Of a stretch of DNA of 64,000 nt, positions 52,447-62,789 are shown piece by piece. The notes under the pieces are model-generated. The model searched no databases and was not told where the DNA came from. It worked only from the letters and a program-made list of their open reading frames with translations. The DNA is from Dolomedes plantarius (taxonomy: Eukaryota > Arthropoda > Arachnida > Araneae > Dolomedidae). The position numbers and the translations under genes were made by a program. Each line of letters starts with the position of its first letter. Within the stretch, counting starts at the first letter, position 1. The DNA lies in the NCBI GenBank assembly GCA_907164885.2, contig OU015498.1, forward strand, positions 123,089,727-123,153,726, written 5' to 3'.

Positions 52447-53422
52447 CAGTAACTACCGCTTATTGTGATCAGTGGTTATAAGAATCAACCGTTAATAAGA
52501 ATCAATATCGCAAAAACAAAAACAAATGTAGTATTTCCATGTTAAAATTTTCGTTTTAAAGAATTAATCCACCGGTTTTAAGAATCAGTTTACACTCTTC
52601 GCTTTCCTTTCATTTTTCCAAAAAAGCCACTTAAACCCGCAAAAGGCACGAAGTTCTTTCTTTATTTTTTTAAAAGGAAGTTTGATAAGATGGGATTGAA
52701 TACAGTCGTAAAATGCATCCCTTTTTTTGTTAGACATAACATAATAGTTTCCCCTTAAACGCTTTAGCTAAACACTGTCCTATTAGCTTGACCGAGGGGC
52801 ATCCTACCTGTTCGAATCCGAATTCACTTTTCTCCACTGACAAACATAGACAGGGACTCTCATTTTTCACCTCCCACATCCTGGTTGCGGCTTCCTGGGC
52901 CCTGAAACACATAAAACTTCGGCGAAGTGTCCACTATTATTTAGGCAAACGTGGCATTATTAGATTCAGCACGTTATCAAACCGTGAAACATAAGCTAGA
53001 AGGTGAATCTTGGTCTGAGACTATTGGTATTGAAAGAGGTATAATCAGCCTCCAGAAAACATCATTACGTCAAACTACCATACGAAACTTTTTCTTTCAC
53101 CCTTCCTGTAATTGAAATGTTAAACTGTTAAGCAGGTAGTATGTTGTAACAAATATTGGATTTTTTTCTTCTTTTACTATAATCATGTGTATCTACTTAT
53201 AGGTCTAGAAATTAAGTTGTATTTTTAAAATTATAAAGAATAATTTTAATAAAAGATAATTAACGTAAATTAAAGAGTATTTTATGGTAAATTATCTAAT
53301 ATATGTATATATAGATGTGTGTATGCCTGTCCAAAAACCTAAATTTCGGCTATAAGAATCAACCGCTTATAAGAATCAAAAACAGTAATAACAAATGTGA
53401 TTCTTATAAGCGGAAATCACTG
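52447..53422 (+). mobile_element. Tigger/pogo-like non-autonomous element, copy 2 (inside the Helitron)
   Basis: Collinear with 5307-6278 over the whole 976 bp, with the same termini (CAGTAACTACCGCTTATTG; complement of right end CAGTGATTTCCGCTTATAAG) and TA flanks. By eye the two copies differ at a few percent of positions. Its insertion interrupts the Helitron, so the Helitron copy is older. Confidence 0.9.
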
Positions 53423-53424
<2 letters not shown>

Positions 53425-53482
<58 letters not shown>

Positions 53483-53507
53483 TAGATAGATAGATAGATA
53501 GATATAT
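53425..53507. repeat. (TA)n(GATA)n microsatellite
   Basis: A long TA tract ending in about six GATA units, directly after the Tigger right end. Confidence 0.93.
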
Positions 53508-53589
53508 ATTTGGCATTAATTGCATACATTGACCGTTGTATTTAATTTGAATGTACTCCGTAGCGAAGTACGGGTTTTCAGCTAGTTTT

Positions 53590-54935
53590 CTCATAAAGTA
53601 ATATGAGGTTTCACAAAAACTTCCAGAAAAAGATTCCTCACATATTGAGTCTACTAGCTTTGATTTAAAGAGTTTTAGACGGAAAAGATGTTTTGGGTTA
53701 GTAAATAAAATTAGTAAATAAATATTTACCAATACAAAGGAGAAAAATAATGATCCATCTTTCAGGGTTCATATTAGAAACGCTATAAAACACCAAAAAT
53801 GTAAGAAATTTTTCAACTCCATTTAACCAACTGCAAGGAGTCAAAAAGAACTCCTGTATTCCTTTTCCGAAATGAATGAAATGTTAAACAAAATACAGTT
53901 ATCAAGTCAAAATGAATAAGACGTGCATGATAGTTCTCTTCCGAAACGAAAGTGTTGGCAACGTTGTCCAGTCAGTACAAAAAGGTCAAATTTTCTATAA
54001 AATTTCTCTTGCGTTTATTAGTCATTTTAACTAGATGGATGCTGTAATAGGTTTGACGTTATGCACTCTGAGTTCTACGAGTAAACAATACCATTCATGA
54101 AGTTCGGCAGGAATAAGGCTAAGCGCAGTAGTGATTTTGATAAAATAGATCACACGTGCAGGAAAGAACATGTTACTGGTGCGTTAACTGTAAATATGGC
54201 AAGCAAGTCAGAACTTGCCAGACTCTTATTGCAAGCGTATATTTACAAGAAGTTTGCAAATGTTTTTATTTCTTTTCCAAGTCAAGAAACGTACAGTTTA
54301 TAATAATCAATATAATCAAGAGTTCCAATGAAAATGTTATTTTCACTCTTGAAAGTAACAAATTACATAATTACGCAGTCATTCGAGTGAGACGATTTTC
54401 ACTGATAAATTGTTGTTATTGATCATTTCCGACAAACTCGTTTAATCTCGTTGATCAACAGAGCGTTGTGGATTTTGAATCTAATATAGAGATTAAATAT
54501 TAGCAGCTTATTAATCGGTATGGCAATGGTCGATTAATCTGTTAATCTAAGCTTCTGTCAACGCTAATTCGTTGCGTCTTAGCCATATGGTGACAAGCAC
54601 AGGTGAAAGGTATTGTATAGTAAATATATTAAAGACCATTGTAAATCCTTAATAAATATTTACTAATTATTCGACGCTCGAGGAATAAATTTCTGGAAAA
54701 CTCAATCTATAAATTACTAAAACTCCGAAATTGTTTTCTGTAATTCAATACAATAAAAACGGTACACAATGTCATATTTACAAGTTTTGTTAAAACCTGA
54801 GCCAGAGGTTATCGCATTAAAAATATTTTAAAGGCCGCACTTACGATTAGTGACAATTTGGGCATTATTTAGGTTCGCACTTATTCTTGTTGAATGATGA
54901 ATGACAATATGCCATCCATTGAACCATCCTAATTA
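53590..54935. other. non-coding stretch, nothing recognised
   Basis: AT-rich DNA with short frames and no motif, splice context or transposon end that I could support. Confidence 0.4.
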
Positions 54936-54939
54936 CAAA

Positions 54940-55045
54940 AATGAAATAAAAAAGTTGCTAGAATTAGCAAGAAATCGCCTCCTCTAAAAAAACACTTAAA
55001 GGCCGCTGATCGGATTCAAACCCATGACATACTCAAGATTTAAGC
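54940..55045 (-). mobile_element. possible SINE fragment (B box only)
   Basis: The minus strand has GGGTTTGAATCCGATCAGCG, a B-box-like T arm, at about 55008-55024. No convincing A box. The word CTTAAAGGCCGC occurs here and again (TAAAGGCCGC) 170 bp to the left. Confidence 0.3.
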
Positions 55046-55369
55046 TTAGAAAAAAAGATGAGATCATTTAAAATTTTGTGGTTGCTGTTGTCAGCTGAAA
55101 ATAAAATCTTTCGTTTCCAGTAACCTTTTTTTTTTGGGGGGGGGGGGGAGCGAAAAATGTGATCCTGCACCGAGAAAAATTTTAAAAATGCTCGAGTAAT
55201 TTTGAATAACGGAAAAGCAACCAACAATGTCATAAAAAATCTTTTGTTTCGACAAATTATCTCATATGTTGACGAATAATTAAGGCCGATTCTTAAATTA
55301 CGAACAGAATGGATTGAGAGATTAAATTCTTTATAACATGGAAAAATAATAATTTTTTTTTTTCCAATA

Positions 55370-55700
55370 CGGAGGCCTTGTCCTTAGACATTCGCCTGTT
55401 ATCACCGCGGTAAGTCGGCCTCTTTATTATGGGGGCACCATACAGGTGGCCCAGCTTCGTCCCCTATGAGCCGGTCTCGTAATTTTGAACCGAGTCAAGT
55501 GACGAGACTGGAAACATTTGATCCCGCACCTTCAGAGGTAAATTTGAGATCTTGGAGGACATTGCAGCCACGACAGATTTTTCGTGCACCAGTCACCGTT
55601 AGTGTACACGGCAGTGGATGTGTCAGCGACCGGCACTGAGCCAGGGAACGTTTAGATCACTGGCTCGCTGCCTTTGCCAACCGGGCCACTGCGCCCAGGA
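55370..55700 (-). mobile_element. tRNA-derived SINE, copy 1
   Basis: On the minus strand it opens GGGCGCAGTGGCCCGGTTGG then CAAAGGCAGCGAGCC, which resembles the D-arm half of a tRNA with an A box. A B-box relative follows later. It ends with GGTGCCCCCATAATAAAGAG and an A-rich end. A second copy (62403-62705) matches throughout, with shared words such as AAATTTGAGATCTTGGAGGA / AAATTTGAGAACTTGGAGGA. At about 330 bp it is long for a SINE, and a composite structure is possible. Confidence 0.72.
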
Positions 55701-55704
55701 AAAA

Positions 55705-56204
55705 TAATTATTAGTGACGAATAAAGAGATGAATATAAATGTTAAATTATCACAAAATAATTTTTATTTCGGCACAATATTGAGATTACCTTGAATTTTT
55801 CATAACATATTAATTATGACCCAACGGGTGACGAGTGTTCTAGCATATCGTAAAAGTAGCATCAATTTAAGAGCTAAGGAGTCTTTGACAATGTGTTTGA
55901 GGCAAGCAAAATTCCCTTACTAAAAATAGCCCTAAACCAGCCACACGCACGTTTTATAATAATATGAGTATCCACATTTCTTTAGAGCAACACCGTATAA
56001 TATTACTACATCGCCATCCGTCACACATCAGTTATTATCAGTGCTACATTGTTTCTTTTCCGCTGCCTTTACTCGGCTTATCGATGGCAAGCAATCTTGA
56101 ATTGATCAACTCTTATCGGCAATTCAAGGCGTACTTCATCCCTTCCAAATATCTTCTTTTCAAATTCTAACATTCCAAATGACGGATTTTGCTAAATTGG
56201 AGCC
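55705..56204. other. non-coding stretch, nothing recognised
   Basis: AT-rich DNA. It could belong to the 3' part of the Merlin element, but no end was seen. Confidence 0.35.
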
Positions 56205-56449
56205 TTAAATATTTTCTACCAAAATGTTCGTAATTGATATGAAAAAAATGTTGAGTTTCACTAAAAAAACTAAAGTTAATGGGCGTTGTTTTCCAGGCAT
56301 GACGTCACTTATCTTGAAACAAAGAAAATTATACTTTCTTTGTGCAAAGCATTTCTTGTTTGTCATTTTTTCCCTAGTAACATTAATTTGAAACTCCTTG
56401 CTGGTAATTTGCTGGTATATGTTTGTATATGCTTCACTCAATATTCTTA

Positions 56450-56708
56450 TACTTTTCACTATCTTCAGCCCAACAGTAAATAAATTGCAGCGCTGTTGCA
56501 AATGGAATCTCGATCCACTAAACCAATTATCAGATCGAATGCCTGTTTTAATTTTGCAATTCTTCACGTTGCACCGCCATATGTTTCCATTGATGTAGAG
56601 TTTCATTTCGTGACCATTTACACAGGTTCGATTACGAGGCAAAATAACTCTTTCTTGAAAGAAAAGAATAGAATCCTCTTCACTCCTCGGTAAATTGAAA
56701 ATTCTCAA
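56450..56708 (-). pseudogene. Merlin (IS1016/ISXO2-like) transposase, N-terminal fragment
   Basis: The minus-strand frame reads RSEEDSILFFQERVILPRN, then TCVNGHEMKLYINGNIWRCN, VKNCKIKTGIRSDNWFSGSR. This is the N-terminal zinc-ribbon part of Merlin/ISXO2-like DDE transposases: C29, H33, C46 and C51, then the 'GxRxxNWFxGSR' block. At about residue 67 the frame shifts, and the family sequence continues in another phase as IPFATALQFIYCWAED. The catalytic domain beyond that is lost. The frame has no ATG at its start. The fragment ends 38 bp from the 3' end of the Helitron at 56747, which may have cut it from its upstream part. Confidence 0.82.
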
Positions 56709-56746
56709 CAGTTTTAGAACAGAAAATATTAATTAAAATAATACGA

Positions 56747-56830
56747 CTAGCTGAAAACCTGCACTTCGCTACGAGTACATTAAAATTAAGTAGAACGGTC
56801 AATGTATGCAATTAATGCCAAAATAAGTAA

Positions 56831-56918
<88 letters not shown>

Positions 56919-57971
56919 AATACAACGATTAATATATGCAATTGACGTAAAAAAAAAAAAAATTATAAAGAAAACTCGTAAGGGATATTTTTATAGACAA
57001 AATAATATAGAAGAAAATATACAAATTCAATCTAATAGAACATACTAAAGAATATAGTACAGTTAATATAGTTTGGGGAACATTTCTTTTACTGTATTTT
57101 AATATTTTTTTTGGATAATGTCCCAACGGCTGCTGCATTACCAAGAATTTTTTTTTTGTCTATTTCGTTGTTATGCACGTGACGATAAATTAATTTAAAG
57201 TACCAGAAAGAGAAATCACGTGATCAGCATTTAATAAATTAAATTCTAATAATTACAAGATAAAAAGAACTTTTTATATACCATGTTTTTAAATTTTCTG
57301 TTGAATCGTATAAACTTGACAATTTCATGTATTAATAAATATTTTTGATGAATAATCCCACAACTTGAAAGAAAATGAAGTTAATTGGAATTTAACTTGC
57401 GTTTTAACTTTTCGTTCCCGTCCCGGCCGATAGATGGCAGCACCAGTCTACATAAAACTACCTGAAAATGAATTCAATCCTGCTTTAAGATGGCTAAAAG
57501 TATCAAAAGAATGCATTGTCATCGTGTTCTGAGCTATTCTAAAAGTTTCAAATGTCTAGCTAGTCAGGAAGTTCGTTAAAAATCGATTGCAAGATTTGTA
57601 TTGGACAAACAAACAAGAAAGCGAGTTAATAAAACCATGCAAAAAATCAATCTTTAACAATTCATCAAAAATCAGAAAATGGAGGTAAAGATTTGAAAAA
57701 GATTTCATTTTAAAGGAATTTTTATGATCTTTCTCGTGATATAAATTTTATAACCCCCAAATTATTATTTTAAATGCAAACTTAAAAAAGTTACTAAAAT
57801 AGCTTAAAAATTTAATTTAAAAAAATCTAAGTAGAATTTTTCAAAAATCTTTTTTAGTGCATCCCTACACTATAAGAAGAATCACCATATAAAATTTCAC
57901 CCCTTTAGGTCCAGCGGTTTGGTCTGTGCGTTATGTCAGTCAGTTACGGAACTGTTCTATATATATATAGA
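56747..57971 (-). mobile_element. Helitron, minus strand, with clear ends
   Basis: On the minus strand it starts A|TCTATATATATATAG at 57971 and ends GTTTTCAGCTAG|T at 56747, preceded by a worn hairpin (CTCGTAGCGAAGTGCAG). Insertion between A and T, 5'-TC, 3'-CTAG and a subterminal hairpin define a Helitron. It is 1225 bp with no Rep/helicase. It shares both ends and flanking body with 51736-53585 but has an extra segment (about 57270-57640) missing there and present, inverted, at 41657-42067. A (TA)n(TG)n tract lies at 56831-56915. Confidence 0.88.
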
Positions 57972-57979
57972 TAAACAAT

Positions 57980-58770
57980 TCAGAATTTCAAGATAAATAA
58001 TGCATGGCTCAAGGAAACCGTAACAGTTTGGAATTTCAGGCCGTTTGCAATAATAATGATTTGGCGACGGTTTTCAACTATCATTGGCAATTTATCGCGG
58101 GGGACGTAAACTTCCGTAAGTACCCAGATGGATTTAAATTCTCAAATGTTATTATATTTTGTTGACAGTAAAGCACAATGACATAGCTTAAAATGTTCAA
58201 TGTTTTCAACAAGCCTCAACTATTATGGTAACTAAAAAACTTTCTGGCTTTGTCAATTTAATTTCTTAAAATTCAATAGCCTTTTCAAACAGTCCTTTAT
58301 ATATATATATGTATAATTTTTTAGCTAAAATTATTGTAGATGTGTTTAGTTCTTGAATAATTGTTTTGAATTATCACATATTTTGTTGACAGTAAAGGAT
58401 AATGACACAGCTTAAAATGTAGAATGTTTTAAATAAACGACTATTATGGTAACTAAAAAAATTTTCTTGTATATTTCTGAGAAACAACTTTAATAAAAGA
58501 ATTACAAATAAACTAAACAATAATAACTAATTTAATGTCAAACTAAACTGAATAGCAAACCGAGTTCTTTGAAAACTTAAAAACTAATGAGATTTTTGGG
58601 CTTGTGATTGCTTTACCTGCTGTAAAATTGCCGCAACTTCACCTCCTAATATATTTCTACGTTGTAGAAAATATATTAGGAGTATTTATTTTGCTCTTGA
58701 AATGTTAGGAAACTAAAGAAATACAGGAATATTAGAATTTGAACAAAAAATGCTGTTTCCAATTTTATAA
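57980..58770. other. non-coding stretch with an old direct repeat
   Basis: About 58148-58246 and 58374-58468 are similar direct repeats (TTTTGTTGACAGTAAAG, GCTTAAAATGT and ACTATTATGGTAACTAAAAA in both). No coding frame. Confidence 0.6.
58642..58682. repeat. near-perfect 18-bp hairpin
   Basis: CTCCTAATATATTTCTAC and its reverse complement with one extra A, separated by a 3-4 nt loop. Confidence 0.8.
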
Positions 58771-59093
58771 AAGGGGCCATTCAAGTATTATGTAAGCTTT
58801 CAAGGGGGGGAGGGGGGTCCAAGCTTTGCTTACTTTTACTGACAAGAGTTAAGAGGGAGATGAGAGCAATGCTTACATAAGGCAGAAAACATGCATGCAA
58901 GGCAGTGCGCTGTGATGCACTCCTGACTACACCAACTCCCTACCATCCAGTGCTGAAAATTAGTTGTCCTTTTTTGCTGTTACTGATTTAACTTTTAGCC
59001 TATGGGGACCATTTTTCCAATTCCCTCCTTAGAATGGGAAATTTCATACCCCCTTCGTAAGAACGGCAATTAAGGGGGTTATTTATATATATA

Positions 59094-59319
59094 CAGGGCT
59101 TGATTTGAGACGGAATGTGCCAGAACGGCGTTCCAGTACCTCTCTTTAGGAAAAAAAAAATTACAATAGCTAAAAACATTTATTTAATCAATTACTCTAT
59201 TGTTAGTGAGTGGGCCTGGCCTATTATATATATATATATATATATATAATTTCGAATACTCCCCACACCACCCAGAATGTTACAGTTCTGGCACTTCAAT
59301 TTCTAGAAATCAAGCACTG
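59094..59319 (-). mobile_element. hAT-type MITE, family 'CAGNGCTNGATTT', copy 3
   Basis: The ends are CAGGGCTTGATTTGAGACGG and, reverse complemented, CAGTGCTTGATTTCTAGAAA, inverted relative to copies 1 and 2. It shares the internal word TGAGTGGGCCTGGCCT with copy 2 (complement). A (TA)n tract interrupts it at 59224-59248. The flanks are TATATATA and TATATACA. Confidence 0.85.
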
Positions 59320-59325
59320 TATATA

Positions 59326-59496
59326 CAGTGGAATCTCGATCAATCGTTCTCCGAATCATCATTTTCCTGTATGTGTCTTATTTCACCCAGTCCCAATGAT
59401 CATATTGCTTTGTTATGTTCCTGCATCTATCATTTTCACATATTTATTGTTCAGTTTAGTCGGTCCCTTGAAAAATGATAAATCAAGCTTCCACTG
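59326..59496. mobile_element. 171-bp Tigger-type MITE
   Basis: The left end is CAGTGGAATCTCGATCAATC and the right end, reverse complemented, is CAGTGGAAGCTTGATTTATC; TA flanks both. The ends match the general Tigger pattern 'CAGTxGAAxCTCGATTTATC'. It begins 6 bp after the hAT MITE, so their target sites touch. Confidence 0.82.
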
Positions 59497-59759
59497 TATA
59501 TATATTCTTGGGATACATGTTATCCCACCCCGTAAGGAAAAGGTTAATATCAACACACTTTAACTGAGAAATGTACAATAAATTTAATGTTTTAAAAAAA
59601 TAATTTGGCTTACTAAATAGGGACACGAAATTTGTCAAACCTTACATAGCAAAGGAGAGGCGGGGAGGTAGGACATCTGCTTATTTTTGCTTACAAGGGG
59701 AGGGAGGGGATCTAAAATGACTAAAAGTAAGCTTACATAATACTTGAAAGACTCCAAAT

Positions 59760-60660
59760 TGTTAAAATCGCAGTCGTTTTTAAACAATGAAACCATTTTT
59801 TTTTAAAATCACCTCTGACTTTGCAGACCACATCTTAGGTTCTCCCATATGACCAGTTAAGAACCATTGCTCTATATCAATAAAAAGCAAAAGGAATACT
59901 TATTGCACAAAACCTTAATGATTCTAGGTGTTTCTACTTTGAAAAATATTCTTAAGATGTGTGCCCTGTATCCCAGCGATAACAGTCACAAATGAGAAAT
60001 GTTACAATGAATAACATTATAGTGCAAACATTTTCTAGAATTAAAATGAATGAGAATCAAGCATAACATGCAAAACATTTATTTGTGATGATATTTTATT
60101 TCATCTGAGCACAAACTTTTACAACTTATTAGCAAGTAAACAAAATGTCATCACAGTTCCAAGATAAATATTTTAAGCTCATGTGTTTCATAAAGCAAAA
60201 TGTTTTGAAATTCCTAATTACTAATCCATATATTCAAAGAAAAATTCATCACAGGGAGAGAAAATAAATAATATATCTTCATTTATCTTTTTTTAAAAAT
60301 AGTCTACTTTTTCATTCTTATTTAATCCTTACTTTATTTTCAAGAGATGTTAAAACAGTTTTCAAGTAAAAACAGGAGTTTGATGTACTATTTTTAACTA
60401 CAGGAAAATAAACATTTTTTTACACTTGTATATCTGTATGTTAATAAGGTTGCTCACAAATATTAATTCACTTAAAATTTTAATCCTATTATAAAAAGTA
60501 TTTCCAGTGTTGAATGAACAAATAACTTATTAACCAGTTTTATTAAAATTATATATTAAAAACAATACACAGTTCCCTCCTCTTTTCATATAACAAACTG
60601 CAGGATGTCAGAGCAGGAAAAATAGAAATGTCCCTTTAAAATAGCTAAGTAATATGTTGA
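59760..60660 (-). other. probable 3' UTR of the minus-strand host gene, plus flank
   Basis: AT-rich and free of recognisable mobile elements, which is unusual here. On the minus strand AATAAA occurs at about 60078-60083 and would give a 3' UTR of about 600 nt. Other AATAAA-like words occur, so the true site is open. Confidence 0.4.
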
Positions 60661-60768
60661 TCACAAAATTTGGAAGAGCTTTTTCAGTTCAACCATCAAT
60701 TGCCAGTCACTCTTCAAGAGATCATCTCGGAAGTGTTCTTTACACATATCAATAGAATATCTAGAAAT
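60661..60768 (-). CDS. last coding exon of an unidentified host gene
   Basis: On the minus strand a good acceptor (TTTAATCTTTTAG) precedes 60768. The exon then reads ISRYSIDMCKEHFRDDLLK and SDWQLMVELKKLFQIL and stops at TGA (60661-60663). The amphipathic, charged composition and the acceptor argue for a genuine exon, in contrast to the AT-driven frames around it. Thirty-five residues are too few to name the protein. Upstream exons should lie to the right, but I could not identify any with confidence up to 64000. Confidence 0.58.
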   Translation of the reverse strand: MSRYSIDMCKEHFRDDLLKSDWQLMVELKKLFQIL

Positions 60769-60930
60769 CTAAAAGATTAAAAGAAATTTTATGTTATGCA
60801 ATAAAAAAATAAATAAACATACAATAATTTTGCCAGTATTATAATTACATCAGAGAAAAAAAAAAAAACAATTTAAAAATAAATATACTTCAGTAACATG
60901 ACAATGCAACAAGCTTCCTAAAATTAAATA

Positions 60931-61587
60931 TAGTCAAACTTATTTTTGTGCGGTAGATAGGGCCCGCACAAAAAATAAATAAATTCAGATACTTCATAAA
61001 TAGCAATAACAAATTATTTGTCACAACATATTAAAGAAATTTTTTTCTTTATGCAGTGGAGAGGGACTGCACAAAAAAGTCTCACATAGAAAATAAGTCA
61101 AAGCTATTCGAAATAGCAATAAAGTGCTTTCCAAACAAAATAAATAATTAAATTACACATGGAAAATTTTTTTAAATTTTTAATTTCTCATTGGAGAAAT
61201 TTTCAAAATCTACATAATTCGATACTACTCGCCCAAAAATGCGCATATTCTTCTGATGAACTGGTTCGTAATCCACTTTCATCACTTAAAGATATTAGGG
61301 TTGATTTATCTTTTAATACCATGTAGTCAGTGATAAGTTTTTGCAACGACAGTCGTTTGATCAGCGGCTTCTAACGTTGCGATAGCCAGATATACACAAA
61401 TGAAGCTCTTTTTGGAATTTCAAAAAAAATAACTTTTTTTTATACATAATCATATATCACATAAAAACAAATAGCACACACACAAAAAAATCCCACAAAT
61501 CAAATTGCATAAAACAAGATCCCCCCCCCCCCCCAAAAAAAAAAAAAATAAATAAATAAAAATGAAAAAAAAAAACAGGTTTGACTG
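60931..61587. mobile_element. Tigger-type non-autonomous element
   Basis: The left end reads TAGTCAAACTTATTTTTGTG and the right end, reverse complemented, CAGTCAAACCTGTTTTTTTT, with TA at the right flank. The first base of the left end is changed (T for C). The interior has related words (GCACAAAAAATAAATAAATT; GTGCGG). It lies in the presumed last intron of the minus-strand gene. Confidence 0.6.
61516..61560. repeat. low-complexity C/A/(TAAA) run
   Basis: A run of about 16 C followed by A-rich and (AAAT)n sequence just inside the right end of the Tigger-type element. Confidence 0.85.
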
Positions 61588-61589
61588 TA

Positions 61590-62400
61590 ATGCATTTTTT
61601 ATTTACTCATGGGTTTCTTACAAAACTTATAAAAATTTGATTTTTGATGCTTTTATTGCCTAAATCGCTAAATGTACCTTTGTTTGGAGAACACTAGTAT
61701 TGCAATCAATTGAGAGGTATGATTTGTATGATTAACAGAAGGTACATTTGAAGAGATGAGTATGTCTTTTGATATGTGAGAGTCTACAAATATGTTTGCA
61801 CACACGTTAATAAACAGGGTAAAAGAATGACAATTTTTCTCTATCCAGCCCAAACTAAGTGAATGCAAATTAATTTATACACCAATTTATCTACTTGTTT
61901 GTCAAATAAGAAAACTGCAAGGGAACATAATACATTGCATAAATAAAAACATTCACATTATATCTTGTGACAGCCTTTTTAAATTTTGTTGTCTTGGGTT
62001 TCTATAAAGCAAAATGCCTTTTAATTTTGTTTACAAATACAGAACAAAATTTGCTAAATATATCATCCCCTCTTCACCTAAAAGAGTTTGTCTCTCTGAT
62101 ATACTGCCAAAGTAAGACAGCAACATACCATTGCTTTGTATGCTCTCACGGTAAGCAATACAGCAAGTAGATGTTGAAAATGCACAATAATGCTTCTTGG
62201 GTTCCATCTGCTCAACATGTGATACATAGACATTAGGAGTATTAATGCCAGGCATAAATATGTTAAAATACATCAATATTAAAATATATAAGTAGCTTTT
62301 TTCATAATGTAGCAGGCACTTATGCTGAGGACCCATATCATAAAATCTTTGTTTACGCAAAATAAATCTAATCATTTATTATAAATGCCCGGAAGATTGG
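61590..62400. other. unassigned stretch with weak minus-strand exon candidates
   Basis: Two minus-strand frames (61668-61868 and 62031-62375) are free of stops for 66 and 114 codons. The second contains HVEQMEPKKHYCAFSTS and a possible donor near 62150. Neither has a convincing pair of splice sites or a family motif. They could be upstream exons of the gene ending at 60661 or chance. Confidence 0.25.
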
Positions 62401-62402
62401 CT

Positions 62403-62705
62403 ATGACACCATTTGTTCTCAGTAAAGGGCGAGGACTGCTGGCCATTCATTTAAGGGGGCACCATACTAGTGGCCATCATTATCCCCTACAAGCCGGTCC
62501 CGTAACTTAGAACAGAGTCAAGTGCGAGACCAGAACACTTGACCCTGTACCTCCAAGGGTAAATTTGAGAACTTGGAGGACATTGTAGCCACGGCAGATT
62601 TTATGTGCACTGGCCACCATTAGTGAACACGGCAGTCGATTTTGTCAGCGACCAGTACCGAACCCTCACTGGCTCAATGCCTTTGCCAACTGGGCCATCA
62701 TGCCC
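62403..62705 (-). mobile_element. tRNA-derived SINE, copy 2
   Basis: Collinear with 55370-55700 in the same orientation. Minus strand: GGGCATGATGGCCCAGTTGG then CAAAGGCATTGAGCC at the 5' end, and GGTGCCCCCTTAAATGAATG at the far end. The A-box-like TGGCCCAGTTGG is better preserved here than in copy 1. Confidence 0.72.
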
Positions 62706-62759
62706 CAAAATCTAATCATTAATAATGTTTTGCAATTTATCAACATTTTTAATACATCT

Positions 62760-62785
62760 TTTTATCACTAACTATGGGCTTTGCC
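62760..62785 (-). mobile_element. possible Helitron 3' end
   Basis: The minus strand has a hairpin GGGGCAAAGCCC followed by ATAGTTAGT, which resembles a worn hairpin plus CTAG-T end. No matching 5' end was found. Confidence 0.25.
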
Positions 62786-62789
62786 CCTA

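Larger units (their letters stand above)
51736..53585 (+). mobile_element. Helitron, plus strand, carrying a Tigger insertion
   Basis: The 3' end has the full signature: hairpin CCGTAGCGAAGTACGG, then GTTTTCAGCTAG at 53585 followed by host T. The 5' part (ACAGTTCCGTAACTGACTGA then CAGACCAAACCGCTGGACC) matches the minus-strand copy at 56747-57971, whose 5' end is clear. Here the first bases are degraded, so the start is approximate. The Tigger copy at 52447-53422 splits it. No Rep/helicase is encoded. Confidence 0.8.
58773..59755. mobile_element. TIR element (GGGGCCATTCAAGTATTATG) with two nested MITEs
   Basis: The left end is GGGGCCATTCAAGTATTATG then TAAGCTT. The right end, reverse complemented, is GGAGTCTTTCAAGTATTATG then TAAGCTTACTTTTAG. 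A G-rich block with GCTTACTTTT lies close to both ends. Similar ends, with 'TTCAAATATTACGTAA', are common in insect MITEs, but I cannot assign the superfamily. It carries the hAT MITE at 59094 and the Tigger MITE at 59326. Confidence 0.65.

Noticed and set aside
62031..62375. 114-codon minus-strand frame as an upstream exon of the gene at 60661
   Set aside because: A donor-like GTGAG lies inside it, but I find no convincing acceptor and no family motif; left as a weak candidate in the stretch description.
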